From positions 1,860,001-1,924,000 of the forward strand of contig JAXQJY010000030.1 of the NCBI GenBank assembly GCA_037042185.1: DNA of 64,000 bases, in the 5' to 3' direction. Origin of the DNA: Sordariomycetes sp. S80-01Y (lineage: Eukaryota; Ascomycota; Sordariomycetes). The notes below the pieces were generated by a model. It was not told where the DNA came from. It saw only the letters and a list, made by a program, of their open reading frames with translations, and searched no databases. The translations under genes and the position numbers were made by a program. The stretch's first letter is position 1, and the number at the start of each line of letters is the position of its first letter. Below are positions 1 to 9,382 of the stretch, piece by piece.

Positions 1-831
1 CCAGCCCGCCAGGAAGCGCTGCTGGATCTGCGAGTCCTGCGCAAGGCGAGCCTCACCCACGCGCTCCGAGGCCAAGGCGTACTTCTCGAGCCCGGTGGCC
101 AGGGGGTCCTCGCCGGTGCCGGTGTGGTTCTGGTGCAGCATCTGGCTGCTGGCTAAGCTGGCGCGGGCGATGGCATGGCTGAAGGTCTTGGGCTGGGGCT
201 TGGCGGAGGGGGGAGCGACGAGGGCAGCCTGAGCTTCGGCGGGCGAGGTTGCGGAGGAGAGGAGGGTGACCTTTTCGGAAACGGTGCGGCCGAGGTCCTG
301 GAAGGACTCCTTGACGTTGGCCGGGTAGTCGTAGGTCTCGTTGTTGTAGGTCGAGCTTTATCAGTGCTGTCAGCTACCACATCTGCGAGCTTGTGCGGCC
401 TGAACGGAACTCACGTCACGGCCAGCATCTTCTGATGCGCCTGCTTGAGGGCATCGACGCGCTTCTCGAGGTCGATGTAGTCGGGGGGCAGCTGGGTCTA
501 GCATGATGTCAGCGGTCGAAGCTCGGGCTAGCTGCGCAAGTAGCATCAAGTAACGCAGAATGACGGAGAGGCAAGGCAGACCACCTTATCGTCGGCTTGA
601 CCGAACTGCTCCTTGGTGTACTGGAAGGTACGCGACGCAAATGGGGTGATCTGCGCCCCCAAATCGCTGCGATCAATCCATTAGCTTGCGTTTCGTCGAA
701 TTCGCGGCAACAGACGGGCGCATGTAGGCGTCGGTCGTGTGCGCGCAGATAGCTAGCTACTGGGGAGCTTGAGGGTCGACTCACGAGAGGTTCTTGCCGA
801 AGCTCTTGAAGTCGACGTTGAAAGAATCCAT
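1..831 (-). CDS. BAR-domain protein, Gvp36-like (3' part off window)
   Basis: Partial gene whose N-terminal 189 residues are visible; it runs off the left edge. Exons on the minus strand are 831-785, 666-585, 497-415 and 355 to the edge, all with GT-AG introns and consistent phase. The protein opens MDSFNVDFKSFGKNLS and continues with the acidic and amphipathic helices typical of the fungal Gvp36/YIL041W BAR family (motifs FQYTKEQFGQ, LPPDYIDLEKRVDALK and YALASERVGEARL). BAR proteins dimerise into curved helical bundles that bind Golgi, endosomal or plasma-membrane surfaces and support vesicle traffic. The family call is fairly firm from the ordered motifs. Membrane target and function are inferred from the yeast relative. 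Four exons within 830 bases is typical of this family in filamentous fungi. Confidence 0.82.
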
Positions 832-1333
832 GATGACGATTGTGTGGAGGTATCGAGGGAAATGTGAATCAGAGGTGTAAGGAGAAGAAAGGCGACGCAG
901 GCAGAAGGTTTAGCTTGACGAGGACTCGTGGAGGGTCCTTTAGGGGATGCGGGTGCCGCAATCAGCGCTCGTCACGGTTGGCCGTCAACGGTTGATACGG
1001 GAACTGGGCTCCACTGCCAATGCAGCCTGCGTGGGACGCTGTCAGGGGCAGAGCCTTGCAGAGCAAAGTCACATGATTATTCCTTCCATGACTCTAGTAC
1101 GGTACTTATACTCTCATCTCGTCTATTGATTCTATTTACTTCGTGCGTGCTGATGAGTACCAACATTTGTGCTCGTCGCGGGTATCGTCTCTCCAACAAG
1201 TTGGTCAACTGCGTCGTTCCCAATCGGCTTCCCTCAAAGTTCCACAGGGAGTACGCCGCCTCGTTACCAACTTCACTGGTTCTTCCAATTCAATGGTTGC
1301 CAAGAAACCGTGCTTGGTAATTTCATGTCTGCT
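832..1333. other. intergenic: BAR-gene promoter and NAGS 3' flank
   Basis: Both flanking genes are on the minus strand, so this is the upstream region of the BAR gene and the terminator region of the acetylglutamate synthase gene. Short open frames occur here, but none has a recognisable protein or good codon bias. Confidence 0.6.
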
Positions 1334-3331
1334 CTATTCCAAAATATGTTTGTTGTCGGACCATGATGGCTGGATGGTCCGGCAGACGTATTCGTAATCA
1401 TTCCACATGACGGGCTGCTTTGACAGGTTCGGCGTTGTCCAGAACATGGTCCAACCGCTGTCGCTCAGCTTCGAAGTGCCGGCTGATCTCTCAAAATACC
1501 ACTTGTTGACGGGATTGTCTTTCCGGCTCCGCCAGCAGACACCCTGCGGGAAGCAGTCGTTGACCATGGCGTTGAAGACAATGTCCGCCACGCCGCCGCT
1601 TCCTTGCCTGCTCCTCAAGACCGCAAACTTGTCGAGGTAAGGGACCAGACGTCCTTGCTCGTAGGCAGTCTCTCGATCAAGGCCCTCGGGAACCTCCCAC
1701 GTGAGAATCGCACCGCCCTCGTACTCGCCAGCTATGATGACGCCGGCTAGGTTCTCGTTGACTCGCTCCAAGTAGTCTTGAACATCGAGCTTCCGGCCAA
1801 ATGAGTCTTCGATGAGATATGTCAGCCGCGGTAGGTCGATGCAACTGTCTGTGAGCCGCAAGCGTGTCTCCCCAGGCTTCGGCGGTGTCCATGAGACGAC
1901 CCGAGAGTCCGGATATATGGTCAAGGGCATGCCGCGCTTGATCAATGTTGCCGCAGAGGAGGGTCCAGTGTCGTTCCCATTATAGCCGCCGTCCTGTATC
2001 CGCTGGAACGGGAGAGAAGAGGAGTATACCGGCTTGTCTGTCAACAGATTGTGCAGCAGCGGGTTTCTCCTAGTCCTGGTGGCGACCATGCCGTTGAAGC
2101 CAAAGCCGGACTGCTGGCGTGTTGGCGACAGCTTGGCGCCCTTGGTATATTTTGTGAAGTTGGTTGCAGCGGCAGCGAAGGGGGTCGTGATGAGTGCTGA
2201 AGAGGTTGATGGCAAAATGGACAGCGCTTCTTTGACAAGATGCAAGTTCGAAGTATGCACCGTCGCCGAAGCGGTGCATAGGTCCTTGCGAGCCACTGGC
2301 GAACCCTCTGGACCCATGAGATGCCGCAGAAGAGTGTCATATTCTTGCTCCAGATTAATGAAACGGTGAGAAGCACCTGGGCGCCCTGGTACGGGTGTGC
2401 CGCCCAGGGGGTCTAGAATGATCACCCGTTCAACCGAAGCGATTTTGGCCGGCTGCTTAATGTCGGAGTCAATCTTCTCAATGTCCTCCCACGCAAATTG
2501 CATGCCGGTCAGGTACTTTGTCAAAGTTAGCGCCAGTTGGTTTGCATCGGCCGGTCGAGGCTGGCATGTGTCGTCCAATCGAGAGAGCGAAGGTATGATA
2601 GGGATCATGCCATTTTTGAGGGCGCTCTTCAACCGCCCGAGCCTGTCATCAACCATCATCGGATCTCCCAGTATCGAAGGTGATGGATGCTTGGTCTGGT
2701 GTTGGCCCAGGATGACATCGTTCAAATGTCGCGACCCAGGTTTCGCGAAGGTGTCAATTGCCTCGCCAAGACGGAAAGCCTGATCCTCAAATGTCCATCT
2801 AGACTCTTCGATGCCACAATCGAGGATCACGACGCTCAGGAGCCCCAGAACCCGAAGTTGCGAAAATGTCTTGGCTAGGCCAAGGACGGTCTCATCATCG
2901 AGGAACTGCGGAGCGCGCAGTTTGACAATTGCGACATGTTGCCCTTTCGATGCCTCCTCAACTTTGGCCTCGTCGGCTTTGGTCGGAGCTGGTGCAGCCC
3001 CCTTCTTGGCTTTAGGCCCTTTGGAGGTGTATTTCTGTAAGTAGCCTCGGGCGTCCCGCTTGGTGGCTGATGACTCGAGCACAGAAACAAGAGTATCCTT
3101 TAAAGATAACAGTCAGCCTACATCTTTATCATACACTATGAAACTTACAAAATCCAAGGCCTTTTGCTTCGCCCTCGCCTCGCCGGCAGATGAAAGTGGC
3201 CTGGTTGCCGATGCCGGCACTGAGACAGCAGATGACGTCTGTAAAGCAACCGCTCGCGTCGGGTTCGCGAGGCCACTTCTCACTGTTGTGAGATACGCCG
3301 CAGATCGCAATTGACTGATTTGGGGCGTCAT
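1334..3331 (-). CDS. ARG2: Amino-acid N-acetyltransferase (N-acetylglutamate synthase), mitochondrial
   Basis: Predicted 648-residue enzyme (yeast Arg2, Neurospora arg-14) that acetylates glutamate with acetyl-CoA in the mitochondrial matrix, the first step of arginine biosynthesis. Two exons: 3331-3149 and 3097-1334, with a 51-base intron. Exon 1 encodes an Arg/Ser/Thr-rich, acid-poor leader (MTPQISQLRSAAYLTT) that fits a mitochondrial presequence. The middle is the degenerate amino-acid-kinase-like region. The C-terminal acetyltransferase domain includes the conserved stretch around NDCFPQGVCWRSR near residues 573-587 and WYFERSAG just after it. The frame is open further upstream, but MTPQISQ is the first Met followed by a presequence. 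A TGACTCA element lies 261 bases upstream, fitting general amino-acid control. Confidence 0.93.
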
Positions 3332-4368
3332 GGTGTTGTTTTTAGAGAATTGGCCGCAGCCGGATGCCCTCTTCCAGGTTCGAGTCCAAGTCATTATCGA
3401 GGCGGTGACACATTGTGCCCGTAACCGCGCAGCAGCAGGGCTCCAATGACCTCGGCAACCACCCAGGATCACAGAGTCCTTTAAAAGCTGCGGCCGCTAG
3501 AGATCATTGAGGTGCCATCCTGGGAAGGAGGAAATGAAGGCGCGCCCTACGGATGTTGTTTTCAATTCGAGTTTGAAGTGGGTTCGAATCGTGACTCAAA
3601 AAGTTGTTTGATAGTCGGGTGAAGCTGCCGATATGGGTCGATTCAGGCACGATAAGCTCCGATAAGAGCCCGGCGCGGGCTTGAACTCTCGGCGACTGGC
3701 ACACCGACTCCCACTACATGTCCGAAGCTTGGACGTGATACATTTTGATGCTAATCTGCTTTGGAACCTGTTGGATCTATCACTGGCGCTGCATGTGCAA
3801 AGGCATAAAACAGTAGGAATCATGGCGCCACAGCGCTGTATTGCGCCCGTACCTACCGTGTAAGGTAAAAGTACCGTTGTTTGTTTAGGGTCCGTCTTTG
3901 CACTACATTGACGGGCATGGGGGGGCTGTCCATATTCCAACGGGAAGATCCATTACTGTAGCTCTGACCCCAGAAGCTGTAGCTTTGTTCGTTCTGCGTC
4001 TCGTCCCTACACTAGGATAGTGCTATCCAGACAGCCGCATCGGGCTCTGAAACGATGGCACCTACGGTAACCGGCATGAATATAAAAAGAAGCGCGAAAC
4101 AGGGTAGCCCAAATAAAAGTAAATTTTAGCAGTGAGCCGATGATGAGCTTGTCGTTCAAAGGATGGGAACAGCCATCAGTGGCAGTAGGCAGCCAGCCGC
4201 TCGCTCCTTGCTGACTAAGTCCCGACGTCAGCTCCTTGACCCAGCGACCTCGAACAAGGTACACCAGATGCCATCCATCGCCGACAACCTCAAGCTCTCG
4301 ACCCCCATCCTGCGCCCTCCTTGCGCCAAACAAAACCCATCTTTAGGACATACCGAAAAACACACACC
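3332..4368. other. divergent promoter region, NAGS / VMA9
   Basis: About 1 kb separates the divergently transcribed acetylglutamate synthase (minus) and V-ATPase subunit e (plus) starts. It contains a TGACTCA site (listed separately). I see no convincing gene; tRNA B-box-like strings near 3585 and 3675 lack pairing T-arms. Confidence 0.6.
3592..3598. promoter_or_regulatory. CPC1/Gcn4-type site TGACTCA
   Basis: A perfect palindromic-type TGACTCA lies 261 bases upstream of the acetylglutamate synthase ATG. This is the known binding sequence of the bZIP factor Gcn4/Cpc1/CpcA that induces amino-acid biosynthesis genes under starvation. A seven-base match can occur by chance every few kb, so the assignment rests on its position at an arginine-pathway gene. 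Confidence 0.5.
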
Positions 4369-4723
4369 ATGGCTCAAGGGTAAAATGTCCTTCCCTCAGC
4401 CCCCGCTGAAACCCGACTAACATCCATCACCAGGTACGCCATCTGGATCGGCCTCGTCGTCATCGCCGTCCTGTGCGTCGCGTCCTGGTTCCTCTCTCCG
4501 AAGGGCGAGAACCAAGTGTATGTTTCCACCCTCCTCCTTCTACTCCCTCATATTTCCACGAGCCGCGGCGGAACGTAAGCTAACGAGCTGCAGCCTCTGG
4601 CGGTCGTCCCTCCTCCTCGCCATCATCAGCTGCTACCTCATGTGGGCCATCACCTTCCTCGCCCAACTACACCCCCTGATCGCGCCGCGACGGGGCGACC
4701 TCCGCGAAGAGTTCCTCGAATAG
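4369..4723 (+). CDS. VMA9: V-type proton ATPase subunit e (V0 sector)
   Basis: Predicted 74-residue two-helix membrane protein, too short and too split to appear as one open frame. Exons are 4369-4379 (only MAQ plus two bases), 4434-4517 and 4594-4723. The spliced protein begins MAQGYAIWIGLVVIAVLC, has PKGENQVLWRSSLLL between the helices and ends with LHPLIAPRRGDLREEFLE. The PKGENQ..WRSSL and SCYLMWAITFLAQLHPLIAPRR signatures are diagnostic for Vma9, a small V0 subunit of the vacuolar and Golgi proton pump. Length matches the family (70-75 residues). The 11-base first exon is unusual but typical for this gene in filamentous fungi. Confidence 0.93.
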
Positions 4724-5146
4724 ACGCCGGCCGCCGGGCGCGGAGCTGCTGCTGCTGGGGGGACAAGCGTGAAGCGACCCGACACGACGATGGGGAGGGG
4801 CGGGCTGAGAGCGGCTGTACGATTACTGCACTGCACTGCAACTTGAGAATATCGATTGGCGTTACGGGATAGCATTGGCTTTGCTGCTGTGGGAAGGGGT
4901 GTGAACCCTGTGCTTGGGACGTTAGCTCTGTGAGGGCTGTGGGTACGGGCAACCTTATGGGTTGGCCTGGGCTACGATGTGCGAATTCTAGGTTTCCGAG
5001 TGGCGCCTGTCTAGACCTAGCTGGAGAGCGTGCCGGCAATAGATCGTTCGGCACGTGGTATATGAACCTTCATAATAAGACAAACACCTGAGATCATGAC
5101 ACTTTCAACTTATATTTGTTCGACACCCGCTAGTCAAGATCGTGCA
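4724..5146. other. convergent 3' flanks of VMA9 and ARV1
   Basis: Stretch between two convergent genes. It holds their presumed 3' untranslated regions; no gene or structured element was recognised. Confidence 0.6.
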
Positions 5147-6080
5147 TCATCCCACCGCCAACCTCCCAGCCCAGTCCCTAGCATACACCACCGCCGCCCA
5201 CAGCGCCTCGCCGTCCTTCGCAACGCCGCTCTCCCCAATCCTGTCCACCTCCCCGAGCCCGGCCATCAGCAAGATCGCCCTGCCCACGCACCAGCGCGCG
5301 CTCGCCCCCACGATGGCAAGCAGGAAGGCGGTGTGGTACTTGCAGTCCAGCAGTATCCTCAGCGCCTCCACGTTGTTGGCCACGACGGCCCAGCCCAGGG
5401 ACCGCGCCGCGGCGGGCACGTCGTACTCCCATATTACCATCAGGATCGGGAAGAGCTTCGTGGAGGAGGAGACGAGCAGCGCGGTGCTGACGGAGTTTGG
5501 CCGAGGGTAGTAGGGCGTCAGGCCGAGGAGGTACAGCGGGGACAGGCGGGACGAGGTCAGGAAGCGGATGGATGCGTGGAAGGCCATCGTTGATATCGCA
5601 CAGAGGAACACTGCCCTGTTAGCTCGCGGGTCCTTACCTGGCCAGGTGGGAGAACTTACAGAAGAATACATACTGCAGCACAATCGGCTGCTCCTCCAAC
5701 CGCCCGAGACGATTGCCCTCCATCCCCGCCTCGGATCCATGGGCTGCAGGCGCCGCCGCAGGCAACGTCTGCTTCTCGATCCTCGCCCACGTCAGGTACA
5801 CGTCGAAGAGCAACAGGAGCACGCCGAGCCTCACAATCGCCGGGTCGAAGCGGTCATTCTCCCTCATGAGCGTGTTGTGCAGCAGGTGCCGGTAGACCTG
5901 CGGCTTGATCAAGACCAGGTCGATGAAGAGCACCACGAAGTCGTGCTCGACGTACTTGTCGCAGAAGCGCCCGCAGTTGCGGCAGACGGTGAGGCGGATG
6001 TTGTGGCCGGTGGACTTGTCGCCCGCGCCGGAGCGCCAGAGGGTGCTGACGGGGTGGCGGCATTCGATGCAGATTGGCAT
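5147..6080 (-). CDS. ARV1: Arv1 lipid homeostasis protein
   Basis: Predicted 294-residue ER/Golgi membrane protein required for sterol distribution, sphingolipid balance and GPI-precursor handling. Exons 6080-5660 and 5610-5147, joined as FFLFLCAIS across a 49-base intron. The N-terminal Arv1 homology domain (residues 1 to about 65) carries a zinc-ribbon: CIEC near the start and CRNCGRFCDKYVEHD further on, followed by LVLIKPQVYRHLLHN. Several hydrophobic helices follow (LLLLFDVYLTW, YLLGLTPYY, LLAIVGASARW). The upstream frame stays open for about 65 codons, but MPICIECRHPV is the conserved family start. It functionally touches the GPI pathway of Mcd4 and Bst1 elsewhere in the window; this is a shared pathway, not an operon. 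Confidence 0.92.
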
Positions 6081-6512
6081 GTTGTCATGATGGGAGCATC
6101 GCGCTGCTGGTGTGGAAGGCGGTTGCAGTATGGGGTCGTGTCGCGGGTTAATCTGGGGATACGTTGATGTCAGTCGCGATAAGAGCTCCGATAAGGATCG
6201 AGTGTCGAGCAACAAGGGACTACTTCCTCTGTGGGACGTCACATCAAAAGAATCACGGTCGACGACAAAAGTCAAAGGGACAAATCTGATACTGATTTTT
6301 CTTCATTCTAATCTGAAACAATAAGACACCCGTCAACGCCGCGCATGCCAAAGAAGAAGATGTTCGAAGTTACACTACGCTGGCTTCAAACATTCTATAT
6401 AGGCTCCCCTAGCCATGTTGAATAACGCCGTAATCCAAAGAATGCCACCAAGTCGATACAGAAGCCCCTTGCCAGTGCTGTACCAACTCAATTACGTGCA
6501 GATGCTCTGCCT
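6081..6512. other. intergenic: ARV1 promoter and LysM-gene 3' flank
   Basis: Both neighbours are on the minus strand. I see no additional gene or repeat. Confidence 0.55.
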
Positions 6513-8324
6513 CTAGTCATCCTTCCCGCCCTTCTGCGCGCCAGTTCTTCCCCTCACGGAGGTGCTGCTAGCCTGCCGTCCGCTCGAAGCCAGTGAGAGC
6601 TTCGGGAACGAGTTGTTGGTAATGTCCGCGAGGCGGCCGTCGTCGCTGCCTGTGTCGGTGAGTTCAATGAGATCGCCTGCGCCGTCGTTGCCGCCGGCCC
6701 TGCTTCGCCCTAGAGGTGTTCCCGGAACTTTGGAAAGGGCGCCTTGGAGCCAATTCTCGACGGCCGCTGCCGCCTTGTCCAAGCCTCCGGTTGATCCGCC
6801 CTGCAGTCGATTCAGGTTGCTTGCATCGCGTCCGTCTTCATACGAATTCTCAGCCAGGTTGGAGTCGTTCTGAAAACCAAAGCGTGCCGTCTCAGTACCC
6901 ATGATGGACATAGAAGGCCCTTCGATGTTCAGGCCAGGAATGTGCTTCTGCGTCCATGTATTGAAGACGTCCCTATCCGGTCCCGGTGCCTTGACGCTTC
7001 TGCCCATTGATCCAACGCCGCCTGGCCGCTTCATCCATGCCGGTCGGTTGTCCATAGGATCGCTGCCCATACGACTTCGATTCGAAGTTGGTGTTCCCGA
7101 GAGCTGGGGGCGACTGCTTAGCGAACTGGGGCGGCGCGGTGATGGTCCCTCGGCAGATCCAGGGTTCGGCAGATCGAAGCTCTGGCGTGGTGTCGACAGA
7201 GAGGATATAGTGCGAATACTCTTCCTTCTCCTGGGAGGGAAGTACCCCATCGCACCTCTTGCTACCCTACCAATCTCCACTGGCTCCTCGATGGAGTCAA
7301 TCTTGACCCATCGGACATGTGTCCAGGGCTTCTCGTCTTCTTCCGCTTGTTCCTCGGCGGAGCCATTCACTGAACTGAAGTAGTCGTCGTGCGGAGCCTT
7401 CCCCTTGCCTTTCGAAGCGTCGTCCTTTGCGTTCGGAGTGGGCGCCAGAAGGTCGACGTTGTGGTCGTTGTGCCATGATGGGGCTTCGCAGGGTCTGCTT
7501 CTGGCCTCGCAAGCAGCTACAGGAATGGTCACCCACTTCCTCGTCTGAATGCTGTCCCTCGACCACAGCCCATTCGCCTTGCGGAAGACATCCTCTCGAC
7601 ACTTGTAGCGCAGTATAATCCCAACAAAGGTGTCGTTCGGCTGTACGTGGTGCACGTAGACCAAGTAGTCGTCATCTCTCCTCTCAGCAACCACCTCGTC
7701 CGAGTTCCTCCGCTTGTGTTTTCCCGAGACATCCAGTCCTCCATTCACGCCATCGTGACTCTCGAGGACACTTGCGGTCCTAGCGGCTTTGAAGGCAGCT
7801 TGCCTCTGCTCCAGCGAACCCGCTCCCACATCATTCAGTCCGGGCTTCGAAGACGGTGGCGCAGGCCCCCACGAGGCATTCGCTTTCCTTCCGTTGCCGG
7901 TGCTCAGCCGCCGTCCTCGCGGCCCTGTCTTGAGGGTTTGTTTCCCACCAGGAGTGGGCGTGCCGGAGAAGAGACTGGAGGTCAACCCTTGGACAGAGGA
8001 CCAGCTCTGCGTCCAGGAGTCACTCAAGAACTGCCCGATGTCCCCAGTTGCAGCATTGCTCCGGCTGGGACTCACGCCAGCGCTTCTGCTCGTCCCTCCG
8101 AGAGATGGTAACGGGCTTCCCGTTCGGCTGCTGCTGGCACTGAAGGCAGAGAGCAGGCCGCCACCAAAGATGCTATCCGTCTCCTGGGAGTCCGCTGCAG
8201 CTGCCAGTCGGCGGTTTCGGGGACGTGCAGAAGCCGAAGGTGATTCGGTGGCGCGTGAGGTTGAGGAGATGTGGGATGACGACCGGGCGAGGGGGCTGTT
8301 CCTGCTGCTCGCGCGGTCGGTCAT
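6513..8324 (-). CDS. LysM-domain protein, predicted intracellular
   Basis: Single-exon gene for a 603-residue, Ser/Arg/Pro-rich, mostly disordered protein with one LysM domain at about residues 221-268 (YLVYVHHVQPNDTFVGI, then LRYKCREDVFRKANGLWSRD and KWVTIPV). There is no signal peptide and no membrane helix: the first 40 residues are Ser/Arg-rich (MTDRASSRNSPLARSSSH). This sets it apart from secreted chitin-binding LysM effectors and places it with the cytoplasmic fungal LysM proteins related in layout to animal LYSMD1/2. Ligand and role are unknown. The flanks contain many SP and TP motifs that could be phosphorylated. The start is the first ATG in frame. Confidence 0.85.
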   Translation of the reverse strand: MTDRASSRNSPLARSSSHISSTSRATESPSASARPRNRRLAAAADSQETDSIFGGGLLSAFSASSSRTGSPLPSLGGTSRSAGVSPSRSNAATGDIGQFLSDSWTQSWSSVQGLTSSLFSGTPTPGGKQTLKTGPRGRRLSTGNGRKANASWGPAPPSSKPGLNDVGAGSLEQRQAAFKAARTASVLESHDGVNGGLDVSGKHKRRNSDEVVAERRDDDYLVYVHHVQPNDTFVGIILRYKCREDVFRKANGLWSRDSIQTRKWVTIPVAACEARSRPCEAPSWHNDHNVDLLAPTPNAKDDASKGKGKAPHDDYFSSVNGSAEEQAEEDEKPWTHVRWVKIDSIEEPVEIGRVARGAMGYFPPRRRKSIRTISSLSTPRQSFDLPNPGSAEGPSPRRPSSLSSRPQLSGTPTSNRSRMGSDPMDNRPAWMKRPGGVGSMGRSVKAPGPDRDVFNTWTQKHIPGLNIEGPSMSIMGTETARFGFQNDSNLAENSYEDGRDASNLNRLQGGSTGGLDKAAAAVENWLQGALSKVPGTPLGRSRAGGNDGAGDLIELTDTGSDDGRLADITNNSFPKLSLASSGRQASSTSVRGRTGAQKGGKDD

Positions 8325-9382
8325 TGTGACCGCGTTGGCGGGATGGGCGATCTAGTAGCCGGTCGAAGAGGAGTAATCATGAAGTATCGGGTAGACTATT
8401 GGTGTTTATGCGGTTCGCGCCGCGTGGTCTTGACCCGTGAAGGTTCGGGGGGGTACAAGGGGGTATCAGCTCGACGCCTCGCATCCGCCGTTCGATTCGA
8501 TCGCATTCGATATCGCGTGCAGAGAGCGATGCCAATCAAGAACAGCGCAATTCGAGAGCCAGAGCTCGAAAGTCCATTGCGCGGCTGCTCCAAGTCTTGA
8601 AAGTGGTTGTATCGTCGTCGAGATAAGATGATGAATGCGGTGGTTTGCTTGGCGGCGTGGGAGGTCGGCTCAGTTGCAGGTGGTGGCAGGTGGCAGGTGG
8701 CAGGTGCGGTGCAATTGCTGGCCTCAAGCTTAATGCCGTAATAATGCACTGGCATGGGCGCTGCTGCTGCACTGCACTGCGGGTGGCCGCGTGGAGCCGC
8801 ACCCTCAGGAGGCGATGGGTCCGAGGCCCCCTTTGATTAATCCTCATACTGACTCTACGCCATTCGCATTGTGTTTGCTCTAGAAACAATTGACCGTCAT
8901 GTTGACGGTGACAATATCGGTCTGTTGGTGAAGAGCCAGGCAATTGGGAATTGTCTCTACAACACGTTACTCTCAGGCAATGACTCGGCTGAGACGGTTC
9001 AATTTGACCTCAAGACGTCTACCCCCTGGCAATACTGACACCCTAGCATCGACCATTTATGTTTGATGATCAGCATTATGGCACAAGTTCATCACGTGGC
9101 CTGGGGAAGATATTCCTTGATTCCCCTGAATTTCCCAATCTACGCACTATCCAGGGCTTGCATGCGTTCGTTATTGCGAAGCGAATCCAGGTCCATTGAC
9201 CACGACATGTAATGCCATACGAGCCGTGATGCTGTTGTACGCCAATTCCTAATTTCGACCCAGCGTGTGACGTGAATCACCGCCAACTCAGTACCTATGT
9301 GATGCATGCCAATTACAAGCCTAGGTGCCCATTATATACTTCGCCAAGCAACTGCATCGGAAGACCTACGTCAAACAGTCGC
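8325..9382. other. intergenic: LysM-gene upstream region
   Basis: About 1 kb between two minus-strand genes. It contains a short GGTGGCA tandem repeat near 8682-8702. No recognisable coding sequence. Confidence 0.55.
8682..8702. repeat. 7-bp tandem repeat GGTGGCA x3
   Basis: Three perfect head-to-tail copies of GGTGGCA, followed by a diverged fourth, in the upstream region of the LysM gene. No function is evident. Confidence 0.8.

Noticed and set aside
3570-3600. tRNA-like B box (GGTTCGAATC)
   Set aside because: The flanking bases do not form a T-arm stem and no A box or acceptor pairing is present.
3655-3700. tRNA-like B box on the minus strand (GTTCAAGCC)
   Set aside because: No pairing T-stem; surrounding sequence does not fold as a tRNA by eye.
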